From NCBI GenBank assembly GCA_965262255.1, contig OZ253505.1, forward strand, positions 248,001 to 312,000: 64,000 nucleotides of DNA, given 5' to 3'. The position numbers were made by a program, and so were the translations under genes. The stretch is from JANQQC01 sp965262255. GTDB taxonomy: Bacteria > Pseudomonadota > Alphaproteobacteria > Caulobacterales > Hyphomonadaceae. Under the pieces are notes generated by a model. That model was not told the origin of the DNA, ran no database searches, and saw only the letters and a program-made list of their open reading frames with translations. Positions 56,901-64,000 of the stretch are shown piece after piece; position 1 is the stretch's first letter, and each line of letters opens with the position of its first letter.

Positions 56901-58841
56901 TATGAACCGTTCCGTAATATATGCTTAACTGATACATTTCAATTGCATGAACAAGAGAAAGATTTGATCAGTGACCTCATGCAAGAAAACAGTGATTTAC
57001 GAAAGCACCAGAAAACTCAGCCTATACAGGTGATTGTCTCTAATCCGCCCTACTCTATTGGCCAACGAAGACAAAATGATAACGCTCAAAATATTTACTA
57101 TAAATCTCTGTTTCAAACAGTTACTGATTCTTATGCCAAGAATTCTAAAGCAAATCTGAAAAAATCGCTTTATGATAGTTATGTTTTGGCTATGCGATGG
57201 GCATCTGACCGTATAGGAAACAGCGGAATTGTTGCCCTCAATACTAATGCCGGATGGATCGACGGAAATTCGACTGACGGCATAAGAAAATGCCTAGAGG
57301 ACGATTTTACTAGCGTTTACATCGTACACCTCCGGGGTAATTTGCGAACCATAGGAGAGGAGGCAGCTAAAGAAGGAGGTAATGTCTTTGAGTACGGAAC
57401 TAGGACACCCGTGGCTATATCAATCTTTGTTCGAAATCCAGAACAAAAAAATGAGAAAGCCAAGATTAAAGTTTATGAAATTGGCGAATATATGTCTAGA
57501 CGCGAAAAACTAGATAAATTGTCTAATACGAAGTCTATCGGTAGTATTTCAAAAGAAGATTGGCTCGAAATTAAACCAAACAAACATAATGATTGGTTAA
57601 ATCAACGGTCGGAAAAATTTGAATCATTAGTAAATTTGGGAGATAAAAAAGTTATACAAAACACTATATTCAGAGTATACTCACTAGGTGTGGTTACCGC
57701 TCGAGATGCTTGGACATATAACTTCGGTAAGCATGTAATAGAAAATAGCATGAGTAGAATGATTGATACATATAACGAAGAAAGACTTAAATTTTCGTCA
57801 CAAAATACTCTATCCGCACAAGATGATATTGTAACAAAAGCTAAAAACAGCATAAACAACGATTCAACTAAAATAAGCTGGACCGCAAATCTAATTAAAC
57901 ATTTAGCTCAAAACGCTGAGATGAGGTACGAACCTGTAGCATTAGTAAAAAGTCTTTATAGGCCATTCACTAAGCAATGGTTATACTACGATCGACATTT
58001 TAATGAGCGAGTTTACCAAATGCCAAGAGTTTTCCCTATTGGTAAACAGAATATTGATAATAGAGTAATTATGACTGACAGTAAATTCAATGGGTACGGT
58101 ATGTTGGCGTTGATGGCTGATACTTTACCGAACCTTGATGTTGTCGGCGGAGCGCAATCGTTTCCATTATATATATACGGAAAGAACGATGAAAGGGAGA
58201 AAGTTAGCGCTATATCTGACTATGGTCTGAAATCCTTAACCGATAGTTTTTCTGCGCCATCATTCTCGCAAAAAGACGTATTTTACTATATCTATGGGCT
58301 TCTTCATTCCCCAGATTATATTGAACAATTCAAGTACAATTTGTCCAAACAACTCCCGCGCATTCCCAAAGTTAAGAGAGAAGAAGACTTTTGGGCGTTT
58401 TTCAAGGCTGGAAGAGCGCTGGGCGACTTACATTGTGGGTACGAAGACGTTGAACCGTACAATGTTACCTTCTCGCGAGGGGATGTTGCGTTATCTGCTC
58501 CTGAAGATCCAGAAGAATTTTATCGCGTGAGAAAGATGAAATTTGCAAAGAAAGGAGACAAGTCGACCGTCGTCTACAATAACAACATCACTATCACAGA
58601 TATACCTATTGAAGCATACGACTACGTCATAAACCGCAAACCTGCTCTCGAGTGGGTTATGGATAGGCAATGCGTAAAGACAGATAAACGGAGCGGAATT
58701 GTCAACGATGCGAATCGATACGCTATTGAGACTGTCGGTGATCCGGCCTACCCACTCAAACTGTTCCAACGAGTAATCACGGTTAGCCTAGAAACCATGC
58801 GAATTGTTCGATCATTGCCAAAACTAGATATAGATATCTGA
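53946..58841 (+). CDS. Type ISP-like single-chain restriction-modification-helicase enzyme
   Basis: The frame is 1631 codons from a TTG at 53946, but the natural start is probably the ATG at 53981, out of frame in this sequence because of the C11 tract. Domain order: Mrr-like PD-(D/E)xK nuclease with GIDIVAKR and AIQCKFYNE (Asp about 83, Lys about 99); helicase with Walker A ACGTGKTYTS (about 210-219), DEAH (about 341-344) and VQAVGRVMRLS; a coupling region; methyltransferase with LEPFAGTGTFITRL (motif I) and VSNPPYSIGQRR (motif IV, NPPY of gamma type); and a C-terminal target-recognition domain. This is the LlaBIII/LlaGI architecture and the usual length. It methylates adenine and translocates on DNA to cut at unmethylated sites. 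All catalytic motifs are intact. Confidence 0.9.
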   Translation: MAICVLIVGFALCLPPPPKNLRSLLNELRLSAKTEREKGSYFERLALVFFKNDAGWKHEFEDVWLYSDWAAEQGKDRRDTGIDIVAKRRHGKFCAIQCKFYNEGHRVSKNDINSFFTESGKRDFDQRIIVDTSDTEWSEHADATLRDQDKPSFKVGLTQLENSNIDWSHYFRKDEVIVRPPKKLLPHQIEAIEAVQSGLETANRGKLILACGTGKTYTSLKLSENLVGKSGYVLFMVPSLALMGQAIRDWTLDAGIPLRVFAVCSDTHIGKRKKSLSDELEIEIHDLEYPATTDAGRLAENANIPAPKQMTVVFATYQSIHVLEDAQKKYGLPDFDLAICDEAHRTTGATLENTKESNFVKIHDNGNVRSKKRLYMTATPRVYGKAVKTKAKEESVELYSMDNTQWYGETLYARGFSWAVENKLLTDYKVIVLAVDEKMVSREIERRLAESEELKLDDATKIVGCYKALAKIGKSEDFETDPQPMRRGLAFCRDIKSSKLIEKEFRQVIDDYMKIDDPNRPTVEEGLVDCKVRHVDGTFNGKERMHLLDWLRDEENEKECRILSNARCLSEGIDVPALDGIMFLHPRKSQIDVVQAVGRVMRLSEKKKMGYVILPIGVPTDVSPEDALNDNKRYQVIWQILNALRSHDESLDAAINSGNIEKDLAKFIEIIAVSDTLPSKPTGERPRSNIGEGSASEPDDSIQTEFPEDSELSQGELYFEEYSKAVMAKIVKQCGRRDYWEDWAKDIAKIAETHITRLTTILEKPGTPEREQFDKFLLEIRDDLNDSVTEEDAIEMLAQHLITKPVFDAIFGDYKFTERNSVSVALQNVIDSIDKHKVSKEVDSLQKFYQSVSRRARAIKDKESKQAIIVELYNKFFLHAFPKTVQRLGIVYTPVEVVDFILHSVNDILKTEFNQTLSSRNVHILEPFAGTGTFITRLIQSGLIHDKDLPYKYKNEIFANEIVLLAYYIAAINIEDTFHSRVGGEYEPFRNICLTDTFQLHEQEKDLISDLMQENSDLRKHQKTQPIQVIVSNPPYSIGQRRQNDNAQNIYYKSLFQTVTDSYAKNSKANLKKSLYDSYVLAMRWASDRIGNSGIVALNTNAGWIDGNSTDGIRKCLEDDFTSVYIVHLRGNLRTIGEEAAKEGGNVFEYGTRTPVAISIFVRNPEQKNEKAKIKVYEIGEYMSRREKLDKLSNTKSIGSISKEDWLEIKPNKHNDWLNQRSEKFESLVNLGDKKVIQNTIFRVYSLGVVTARDAWTYNFGKHVIENSMSRMIDTYNEERLKFSSQNTLSAQDDIVTKAKNSINNDSTKISWTANLIKHLAQNAEMRYEPVALVKSLYRPFTKQWLYYDRHFNERVYQMPRVFPIGKQNIDNRVIMTDSKFNGYGMLALMADTLPNLDVVGGAQSFPLYIYGKNDEREKVSAISDYGLKSLTDSFSAPSFSQKDVFYYIYGLLHSPDYIEQFKYNLSKQLPRIPKVKREEDFWAFFKAGRALGDLHCGYEDVEPYNVTFSRGDVALSAPEDPEEFYRVRKMKFAKKGDKSTVVYNNNITITDIPIEAYDYVINRKPALEWVMDRQCVKTDKRSGIVNDANRYAIETVGDPAYPLKLFQRVITVSLETMRIVRSLPKLDIDI
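53988..53998 (+). repeat. C11 tract at the start of the type ISP restriction gene (candidate phase-variation switch)
   Basis: Eleven C directly after ATG-TCT-A at 53981. In the ATG frame with eleven C translation ends after 16 residues; with ten or thirteen C the ATG leads in frame into PKNLRSLLNEL and the whole enzyme. The present open frame can be entered only from a TTG at 53946 or other weak upstream codon. Tract length therefore should set expression. Confidence 0.75.
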
Positions 58842-58977
58842 ACCTTCAGCTGCAAAGAATCGACACATCAAGAACCGAAACTCTATAGATTTCGAGACAA
58901 TCAAATGCTATAATCCAAGTTTTTGACCTATTTGAAGGTTTTGACACAAATCGAAACCCTATATTTGCCGTTCTCTT
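58794..58977 (+). repeat. Direct repeat copy A: type ISP gene tail, promoter and a signal-peptide start remnant
   Basis: Diverged direct repeat of 59815-59997. It covers the codons for the end TMRIVRSLPKLDIDI of the type ISP gene, the spacer with an extended -10 (TGCTATAAT, TATAAT 58909-58914), GAAGGTTTT, and a degenerate version of the HNH gene start (AATCGAAACC for ATGCGAAACC). I estimate about 75-80 percent identity by eye. Confidence 0.75.
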
Positions 58978-59130
58978 GTGATGCCAGTCCCATATCTATT
59001 TCCTCTAGATTAAATTTCTGTAGAATGGTAGTATATCATCCTGTACACCGGTTTATTGGACTGTACAGTTAATATGATGCTCTCAACAAACTGATTAGAT
59101 TCTAACTCAAATTTTTTAGGAGACTTGACT

Positions 59131-59589
59131 ATGGCCTCTGATAACTGTTTCGAGATTTCTAAAGAATCTCAAGCGCTCACTGGGCAAACAGATACTCGAG
59201 AGGCGCCTGTCGTTGCCGTGGGAGAAGTTGAAACCTTAGAGGGAGTGGATATTACAAAGTATGTTGACGTAAAGCAAATAACGCCTGAGGAAGCCAAAAG
59301 GTTGGCTGCTGAAGTTAGAGCTAAAGAACGCCCCATAGATTTTAAGTTCATAGAGAAAATGAAAGCAGAGGGTGTTACCGAAGAGCTCGCTGTTAAGGCG
59401 TTTAAAGGTAGATTTCGCGATAATGAAGCCCAAACTCGTTTTTTCTTGAACGCAGATTTCTACTATGGTAGCGACGCTCGCACTCCACTTAAACAACTGG
59501 TAAAAGCAGTAAAAGAGGATACAATGACGGAATGCATTGAATTGTTGGAGGGAACTAGAGACGGTCTAGACCGCGGAGATCATTTTTGA
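59131..59589 (+). CDS. Unknown acidic protein between the direct repeats
   Basis: ATG at 59131 is eight bases after AGGAG (59118-59122). The 152-residue protein has no signal peptide, is rich in Glu/Lys/Ala, and appears mostly helical, with ITPEEAKRLAAEVRAKERP and a C-terminal LKQLVKAVKEDTMTECIELL. I do not recognise a family. It lies between the two copies of the repeat that links the type ISP and HNH genes, so it was probably brought in by, or rescued between, the duplication. Confidence 0.6.
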   Translation: MASDNCFEISKESQALTGQTDTREAPVVAVGEVETLEGVDITKYVDVKQITPEEAKRLAAEVRAKERPIDFKFIEKMKAEGVTEELAVKAFKGRFRDNEAQTRFFLNADFYYGSDARTPLKQLVKAVKEDTMTECIELLEGTRDGLDRGDHF

Positions 59590-59676
59590 AGCTTCCCCGA
59601 ACAGGTGTTAGCCTTAACAAGAAATTGTCTGCGGAATGTAATCCGGGCATAACGAACATCGGGGAACTTTTCAGGA

Positions 59677-59862
59677 GTGGTAACAAGTAGCAAAAACTTG
59701 AAAAATTTTGCTCAAGTTATTCTAACTAAGTATTCTGAGAACCCGTTAGAACCGGGAATGAATCCGAGTAGGTTTAGCTGTTCTACCGCTTCGGGTCTCT
59801 CGCAACACCTCGATACAATGCGATTTGTTCGGTCATTGCTAAAACGAGACATAGATATCTAA
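59677..59862 (+). pseudogene. Remnant of the 3' end of a type ISP gene
   Basis: Only the last 15 or so codons (TMRFVRSLLKRDIDI, ending in TAA at 59862) are recognisable, matching the end of the intact gene at 58841. The sequence before 59800 does not align convincingly. It is the gene-tail part of repeat copy B, not a functional gene, although a short open frame from 59677 happens to run through it. Confidence 0.7.
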
Positions 59863-59997
59863 ACCTTCAGTTGCACTGAATCGACACATCAACAACCAAA
59901 ACTTTTGAGACTTCTAGACAGTCTAATGATATAATCCACACATTCACTCTTTTTGAAGGTTTTAAAAACGATGCGAAACCTGTTCTTGGCAATTCTC
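59815..59997 (+). repeat. Direct repeat copy B: gene tail, promoter and HNH gene start
   Basis: Counterpart of 58794-58977. Its promoter (extended -10 TGATATAAT, TATAAT 59930-59935) and GAAGGTTTT element lead directly into the intact secreted HNH nuclease gene. Confidence 0.75.
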
Positions 59998-60621
59998 CTT
60001 CTCGTAACATCTGTTGGTTCCGCGTACACGCACGGAGGTGGAACAGATTCTAGGGGATGTCACTTTGATTCGCGAAAGAACAAAACACACTGTCACAACA
60101 AGTCAAAGAAGCGAGATTCTGGTCGATACTCTGGCGACCATTCTTATGATCGAAAAAGCTGGAAGCATTGGATTGATGCAGACAGAGATTGCCAAAATAC
60201 TCGTGCTGAGGTTTTGATCAATTACTCCCTAGACTCGGTGACTTTTCGGCGTACGGGTTGTACAGTGGCATTTGGAAGATGGAATGATCCCTATACTGGC
60301 CAAACCTTCACTCTTGCGTCAGATGTCGATATTGACCATATTGTACCATTGGCACACGCCCATCAACATGGTGGAGCAAGCTGGTCTTCTTACAGAAAAC
60401 AGGAGTTCGCTAACGATTACGAAAATCTTCTTCCTGTAGAAGATAACGCAAATCAGGCAAAAGGTAGCAAAGCACCACACGAATGGATGCCAAGTAATAC
60501 AGCATACCATTGCACTTACATCGAGAAATGGACGTATATCAAAGATAAGTATGGCCTTGCTTACTCAAATCCAGAACAGCGCAAAATCAATCAAGTTCTT
60601 TCTCGTTGTAGTGATAAATAG
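59971..60621 (+). CDS. Secreted HNH-family nuclease with His/Cys-rich N terminus
   Basis: The protein begins with a cleavable signal peptide (LFLAILLLVTSVGSAYTHG, about 4-22), followed by GCHFDSRKNKTHCHNKSKKR (about 30-49), a YHYH-like metal-binding block, then an HNH/DUF1524-type nuclease domain with DIDHIVPLAHAHQHGG (about 117-132), FANDYENLLPVEDNANQAKG (about 143-162) and HEWMPS. It is predicted to act outside the cytoplasm, as in extracellular DNA degradation. Start at ATG 59971; transcription likely begins at the extended -10 in repeat copy B. It could be a type II secretion substrate, but that is only a guess. Confidence 0.85.
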   Translation: MRNLFLAILLLVTSVGSAYTHGGGTDSRGCHFDSRKNKTHCHNKSKKRDSGRYSGDHSYDRKSWKHWIDADRDCQNTRAEVLINYSLDSVTFRRTGCTVAFGRWNDPYTGQTFTLASDVDIDHIVPLAHAHQHGGASWSSYRKQEFANDYENLLPVEDNANQAKGSKAPHEWMPSNTAYHCTYIEKWTYIKDKYGLAYSNPEQRKINQVLSRCSDK

Positions 60622-61291
60622 CAAACATTAGTTTGTGAAACTCCTGACGTAATTCTATCCTTTAACTCTCTATATTTATATTCTCTGCTAACCAGTCTAT
60701 TTTACGTTCGCCCCCTCCTGTACTACTTCATTTTACCTGACTGTCTAGAGAAGAACCAAGTATAAACTGACGGCAGATTCTACTGTATGCTCTTTAACGT
60801 TGGTTCTCGAATTAATCATCAGCCTTCTTCGTCCAAGAATTCAAATCAACCGTCATACCGAGCAGACCCGTAACATCGAAACAAAGGTTCTCGCACCCAA
60901 AGATAGATTACATGCGCGGAACTTTCATCCCACTTATGGTCAAACTAAAACTTGTCTAAATGCTCATATAGTACGCCAAAGGATTCTGAACTTCCGATTA
61001 CTGCGGTCCGAACACATAAGACAACTTGGAACTGATTTGGACGTTAAGAAAGCGGATTCTTTTTTTTCCACATTTTATCAGTAGATCAGTTTCTCTATTG
61101 ATTCCTTGTCTTGGCGGTTATGATCCTCTTCTGCCCTGCGAGTTAAGAGCGGAAAAAATCGAAAGCATCCTAATCGTGTACCTCGGTTTGGATCGACCAA
61201 TCATGAATCCACGCTCGGAATCAGAGTTCCGTTATGGTCAGAGACTACTAATTTAAGAAGCTGTCCCGTAATAATTTATATGGTTGCACAC
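60622..61291. other. Intergenic stretch, no gene seen
   Basis: 670 bases between the nuclease gene and the convergent ankyrin gene. Short frames occur (for example 60800-61084) but show no family resemblance or ribosome-binding site. A T8 run lies near 61060. Confidence 0.45.
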
Positions 61292-62077
61292 TCATTTATC
61301 TTTCTTTGCGCAGTCTTCTTTCGTTTGTGTGAATCTCCACTGAGTCGATGCGAGTTCCTTATTTAGATGAATCGCTTTACAGTGAGTGTCGTTATGCATT
61401 GACACGTTCTGTCCTCCATGATCACGAATCACTTCCGCAGTTTCATTAGCATTGTTCAAAATAGCGTAGTTCATTGCTGACCTTCCGAACGAATTTATGG
61501 CATTCACGTCAACCCCGGCGTTTATGAGAATTCTTGCAATCTCTGCACCATTATATGAACTGCCCGCATAATGAAGCGGCGTAGATCCATCATTATTCTT
61601 AATTGTAACGTCGGCTCCGGCAACGATGAGTTCCTTTACAATCCGAACGTTACCCTGATCGACAGCGGCCATCAAGGGTGTATCGCCATAGATGTCACGA
61701 ATGTTTACTTCAGCACCTGCCTTAATCAAAATTTCCACGGCCTGCAAATTGCCATTCCAAGCAGCTATGTAAAGCGGAGTTTCTCCTTGTTGATCCTTTT
61801 CATTTATGTCGGCTCCTTCTGCTACTAGTTGCCTAACGGGATCGTTTAATCGCCAATAGATTGCTGTCTTCAATTCACTCTGGTAAACGCTAGACAAAGG
61901 CGTGTTAATCGCGCTACTTGTATAGTCCCACTCATAAGTGAGATCACGACAATACTCAGAAATGCCATGACAAGGTGCATACTTCTCTCCTGTAACAAAT
62001 GGTATGGGTTCATTTGCCGAACTGCCAAGATAGTAATACTCTATGGCAAATCTGTGACTCGAACTGCTATAAATCAA
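61292..62077 (-). CDS. Ankyrin-repeat protein
   Basis: The frame is 261 codons from a TTG at 62077 immediately after the glycosyltransferase stop; no in-frame ATG is close, so the start is uncertain. About five ankyrin repeats span residues 70-215, with consensus-like QGETPLYIAAWNGNLQAVEI, YGDTPLMAAVDQGN and DGSTPLHYAGSS. The N-terminal 65 and C-terminal 40 residues are unrecognised and contain four Cys in total. Ankyrin repeats bind proteins; they are frequent in host-associated bacteria but not restricted to them. Probably translated with the upstream gene. Confidence 0.75.
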   Translation of the reverse strand: MIYSSSSHRFAIEYYYLGSSANEPIPFVTGEKYAPCHGISEYCRDLTYEWDYTSSAINTPLSSVYQSELKTAIYWRLNDPVRQLVAEGADINEKDQQGETPLYIAAWNGNLQAVEILIKAGAEVNIRDIYGDTPLMAAVDQGNVRIVKELIVAGADVTIKNNDGSTPLHYAGSSYNGAEIARILINAGVDVNAINSFGRSAMNYAILNNANETAEVIRDHGGQNVSMHNDTHCKAIHLNKELASTQWRFTQTKEDCAKKDK

Positions 62078-63919
62078 TTAATCTACTCTTAAGGCCGTAA
62101 AGGCCACTAACTCGCCATCAGAATAATTCCACGCGTAGTATGTCTTAGATAACGAAACTTTACGTCCTAGGTTTTGAGCTTCAGACATTAGATACTCGAA
62201 AGCAGGTATCCCATCGGATTTTTCTGCATTGATCAAATACACGGCAGGGTATCCACTTTCTATACCCGGCAGTTCCACAACAGACTCTGGCGGATGTAAA
62301 TTCTGTGTTCCCATCGTCATTATGTAACTCGGCTCTGCATACCCGAAGGCCACAATTCTTTCAGGTGTCTCTAACCCTTTTTCGCAATTTCGATTAGGCA
62401 CACCGCAAACTTCCATCAAAGCAACACGCGCTGTTTCCGTCGGCTGTATCCAAAGCTGACTTGGCAGAAAAAATGCTCTAATGTGCCAACCAAACAGGAT
62501 ACTCGCCAATATTCCTGCGCCGATTGACAAGTTCACTTTCCGAAACAGATACATCACACAACTCAAGACTGTTACAATTGAAGCTCCATACCATAGCCAT
62601 TGCGTTGACTGAGGTAGCCCGGCCCGCCAAGCTGAAAAAACTGTGCTTGCGTCTACACTCTTAAAACTGTCGCCCTCCAAAGACTGGAATAGCCACATTA
62701 AGAAACTTTGATTAGAAAGTAACGCTAATCCTAATCCCCCTAATCCAAATACGAGGATTGACGCGATGCGGTAAGATTTACTTTTGGAGTTTGCCACAAT
62801 TTGTGTCGCAACATATCCACACAGAAGTCCAAAAGCGGGATAAGCAGGGAGTATATAGTGGCTAAGTTTCGTGAGTAGAAGTTCAAAGAAAATCCACGTC
62901 GGTAGTGCCCAAGCAACAAGGAATTTCAATCCCTCCAATGTTCTTGCGGAAGGCTCCAGACGAACCGAGATATCGAGTTCTTTTCCCACTAGCCTTTTTT
63001 GCCAAAATTTTAGCGGGATACTTTCTTTAACATTGTGCCAAACAAGCAGTAGCATCGGCACGAATAACAAAGAACCTGGGAAGAACCACGCTGGTATATG
63101 TAACAGGTGGTAACCTGGCAAACCCCCATGTCCTTCAGATGCACTGACAAGTTTATCTTTCAAATCTTTCCCGACTGCCCCTTGGACATATTCTCCAGCA
63201 GTTGCCAATTGAATCCACGTAAACCAAGGAAGAACCAATACAACAAATAGCAGAGGTCCGGGCCACCAACCTAGGCATTTCATCCATCCATAGTCTCGCC
63301 TATCCCAGAAATACAATACCAACATTGCGTAAATAGCAACCATTGGCGTAACCGGCCCCTTGATCAGAAACCCAAGAGACATTGCAAGCCAAAATAGTAA
63401 TGCCATTTTCTTATCGTTATCTTTTTGCATATAAAGCCGCGCCAAAGCCCCCATGCCTAGAGTGGTTAAGAATACCAGCATTCCATCGGTCTTTGAGATA
63501 TGCGCTTCAGACGTGAGAAGTAGAGTTGTTCCAAACAGGGCTGAACCTAAGAATGCTCCTCTTCGCCCGAGCAATGCTATTCCACACCAGAATGTCGCTA
63601 AAGTCGCTAAGCAAGCCCCGATCCAGCTCGGGATCCGATAACTCCATATTTCTAGATCTTTAACATCCGAAAAAACAGCTGTAGCTCCCGCTTGCATCCA
63701 ATGAATTCCAGCGGGCTTCTTATTTCTAAGCTCATCTTGATAACGTAAGCGAATATAATCGCCCGACTCAATCATTTGTTTTGACGCTTGAGCAAAACGG
63801 CTTTCATCTCTATCGAGGGCTGGGAGCATGAACACGCCCGGAACCGAGGCCGAAAACGTAAGCGCAAACAGCACTATCCAAGCTGCCCATTTACTTGAGA
63901 GATTATTCAGAATGTTCAT
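62078..63919 (-). CDS. Glycosyltransferase family 39 / ArnT-like membrane transferase
   Basis: The 613-residue protein has about eleven to thirteen membrane helices. The first periplasmic loop contains MLPALDRDESRFAQASKQMI (about 31-50) with the family Asp-Glu pair, and then NKKPAGIHWMQA (about 66-77), a hallmark of ArnT/PMT-type enzymes. It uses a polyprenyl-phosphate sugar to modify lipid A, glycan or protein. The substrate cannot be told. It runs directly into the ankyrin gene. The ATG at 63919 is 81 bases from the window end, so its promoter may lie within 63920-64000. Confidence 0.88.
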   Translation of the reverse strand: MNILNNLSSKWAAWIVLFALTFSASVPGVFMLPALDRDESRFAQASKQMIESGDYIRLRYQDELRNKKPAGIHWMQAGATAVFSDVKDLEIWSYRIPSWIGACLATLATFWCGIALLGRRGAFLGSALFGTTLLLTSEAHISKTDGMLVFLTTLGMGALARLYMQKDNDKKMALLFWLAMSLGFLIKGPVTPMVAIYAMLVLYFWDRRDYGWMKCLGWWPGPLLFVVLVLPWFTWIQLATAGEYVQGAVGKDLKDKLVSASEGHGGLPGYHLLHIPAWFFPGSLLFVPMLLLVWHNVKESIPLKFWQKRLVGKELDISVRLEPSARTLEGLKFLVAWALPTWIFFELLLTKLSHYILPAYPAFGLLCGYVATQIVANSKSKSYRIASILVFGLGGLGLALLSNQSFLMWLFQSLEGDSFKSVDASTVFSAWRAGLPQSTQWLWYGASIVTVLSCVMYLFRKVNLSIGAGILASILFGWHIRAFFLPSQLWIQPTETARVALMEVCGVPNRNCEKGLETPERIVAFGYAEPSYIMTMGTQNLHPPESVVELPGIESGYPAVYLINAEKSDGIPAFEYLMSEAQNLGRKVSLSKTYYAWNYSDGELVAFTALRVD

Positions 63920-64000
63920 GTTCGGACGTGACCAACAATCTTGGATTAAGAGTCTAACTTGGTTTATCTATTCAACGAGACTCACCTGTTTAAGCTCTGA

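Noticed and set aside
60800..61084. Plus-strand frame of 94 codons in the gap before the ankyrin gene
   Set aside because: No ribosome-binding site, no family resemblance, and ordinary composition of unconstrained sequence.
1..64000. CRISPR array or cas genes
   Set aside because: I saw no series of regularly spaced short repeats and no Cas-like proteins. The repeats present are tandem or direct duplications of larger segments.

Overview
The window is bacterial and most likely comes from an alphaproteobacterium with a fairly low GC content. The best clue is the block 37448-41042 on the minus strand (plsX, fabH, ihfA, a MerR-type regulator) with bamE divergent from it and a tRNA-Pro(GGG) nearby. 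That gene order is typical of Alphaproteobacteria. Coding density is uneven: tight housekeeping operons alternate with gene-poor stretches, pseudogenes, duplicated fragments and defence genes, as in a genome undergoing decay or in a host-associated lineage. The lineage is inferred from gene order and cannot be placed more precisely here.

Layout. 1-2571: no convincing gene. 2572-11193: two related HTH-RES toxin-antitoxin modules (the first broken, the second intact) flanking a three-gene operon of an MmeI-like DNA methyltransferase (frameshifted at a G9 tract), a DExH-type helicase and a GIY-YIG nuclease. 11342-12514: DUF4143-type ATPase. 12704-23719: type II secretion operon gspC-D-E-F-G-H-I-J-K-L-M plus a lipoprotein, behind a good sigma-70 promoter. 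23776-28041: five tandem paralogues of an unrecognised family (ribbon-helix-helix-like N terminus, repeated C-terminal domain). 28075-31063: sulphur amino acid operon cysK, mercaptopyruvate sulphurtransferase, metC-like lyase. 31105-31182: tRNA-Pro. 31307-35583: remains of an ABC-three-component defence system whose DUF2326-type ATPase gene is split by a 2.3-kb insertion element with perfect 17-bp inverted ends. 35691-37310: VapB-like antitoxins and one VapC. 37448-41841: the lipid and nucleoid housekeeping block, bamE and pgsA. 42098-43072: Ca/Na-type antiporter. 43162-45660: HgiDII-like GHKL-ATPase restriction enzyme beside a decayed C5 methyltransferase. 45958-47430: Baeyer-Villiger-type flavin monooxygenase. 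47569-53731: Entner-Doudoroff genes zwf, pgl, edd, glk, eda. 53946-58841: a single-chain type ISP restriction-modification enzyme with a C11 tract at its start. 58794-60621: a duplicated tail/promoter segment, an unknown gene and a secreted HNH nuclease. 61292-63919: ankyrin protein and a GT39-type glycosyltransferase.

The most interesting theme is defence. Two unrelated restriction-modification genes carry long G/C homopolymers exactly where a one-base change decides whether the enzyme is made, which suggests phase-variable restriction or methylation. A third restriction gene has lost its methyltransferase partner, an ABC-3C system has been broken by a transposon, and a RES module has been duplicated and partly lost. 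Two further leads are the five-gene paralogue array and a non-coding 60-base core inside the insertion element, almost unchanged between two diverged tandem copies and preceded by a stem with a compensatory base-pair change.
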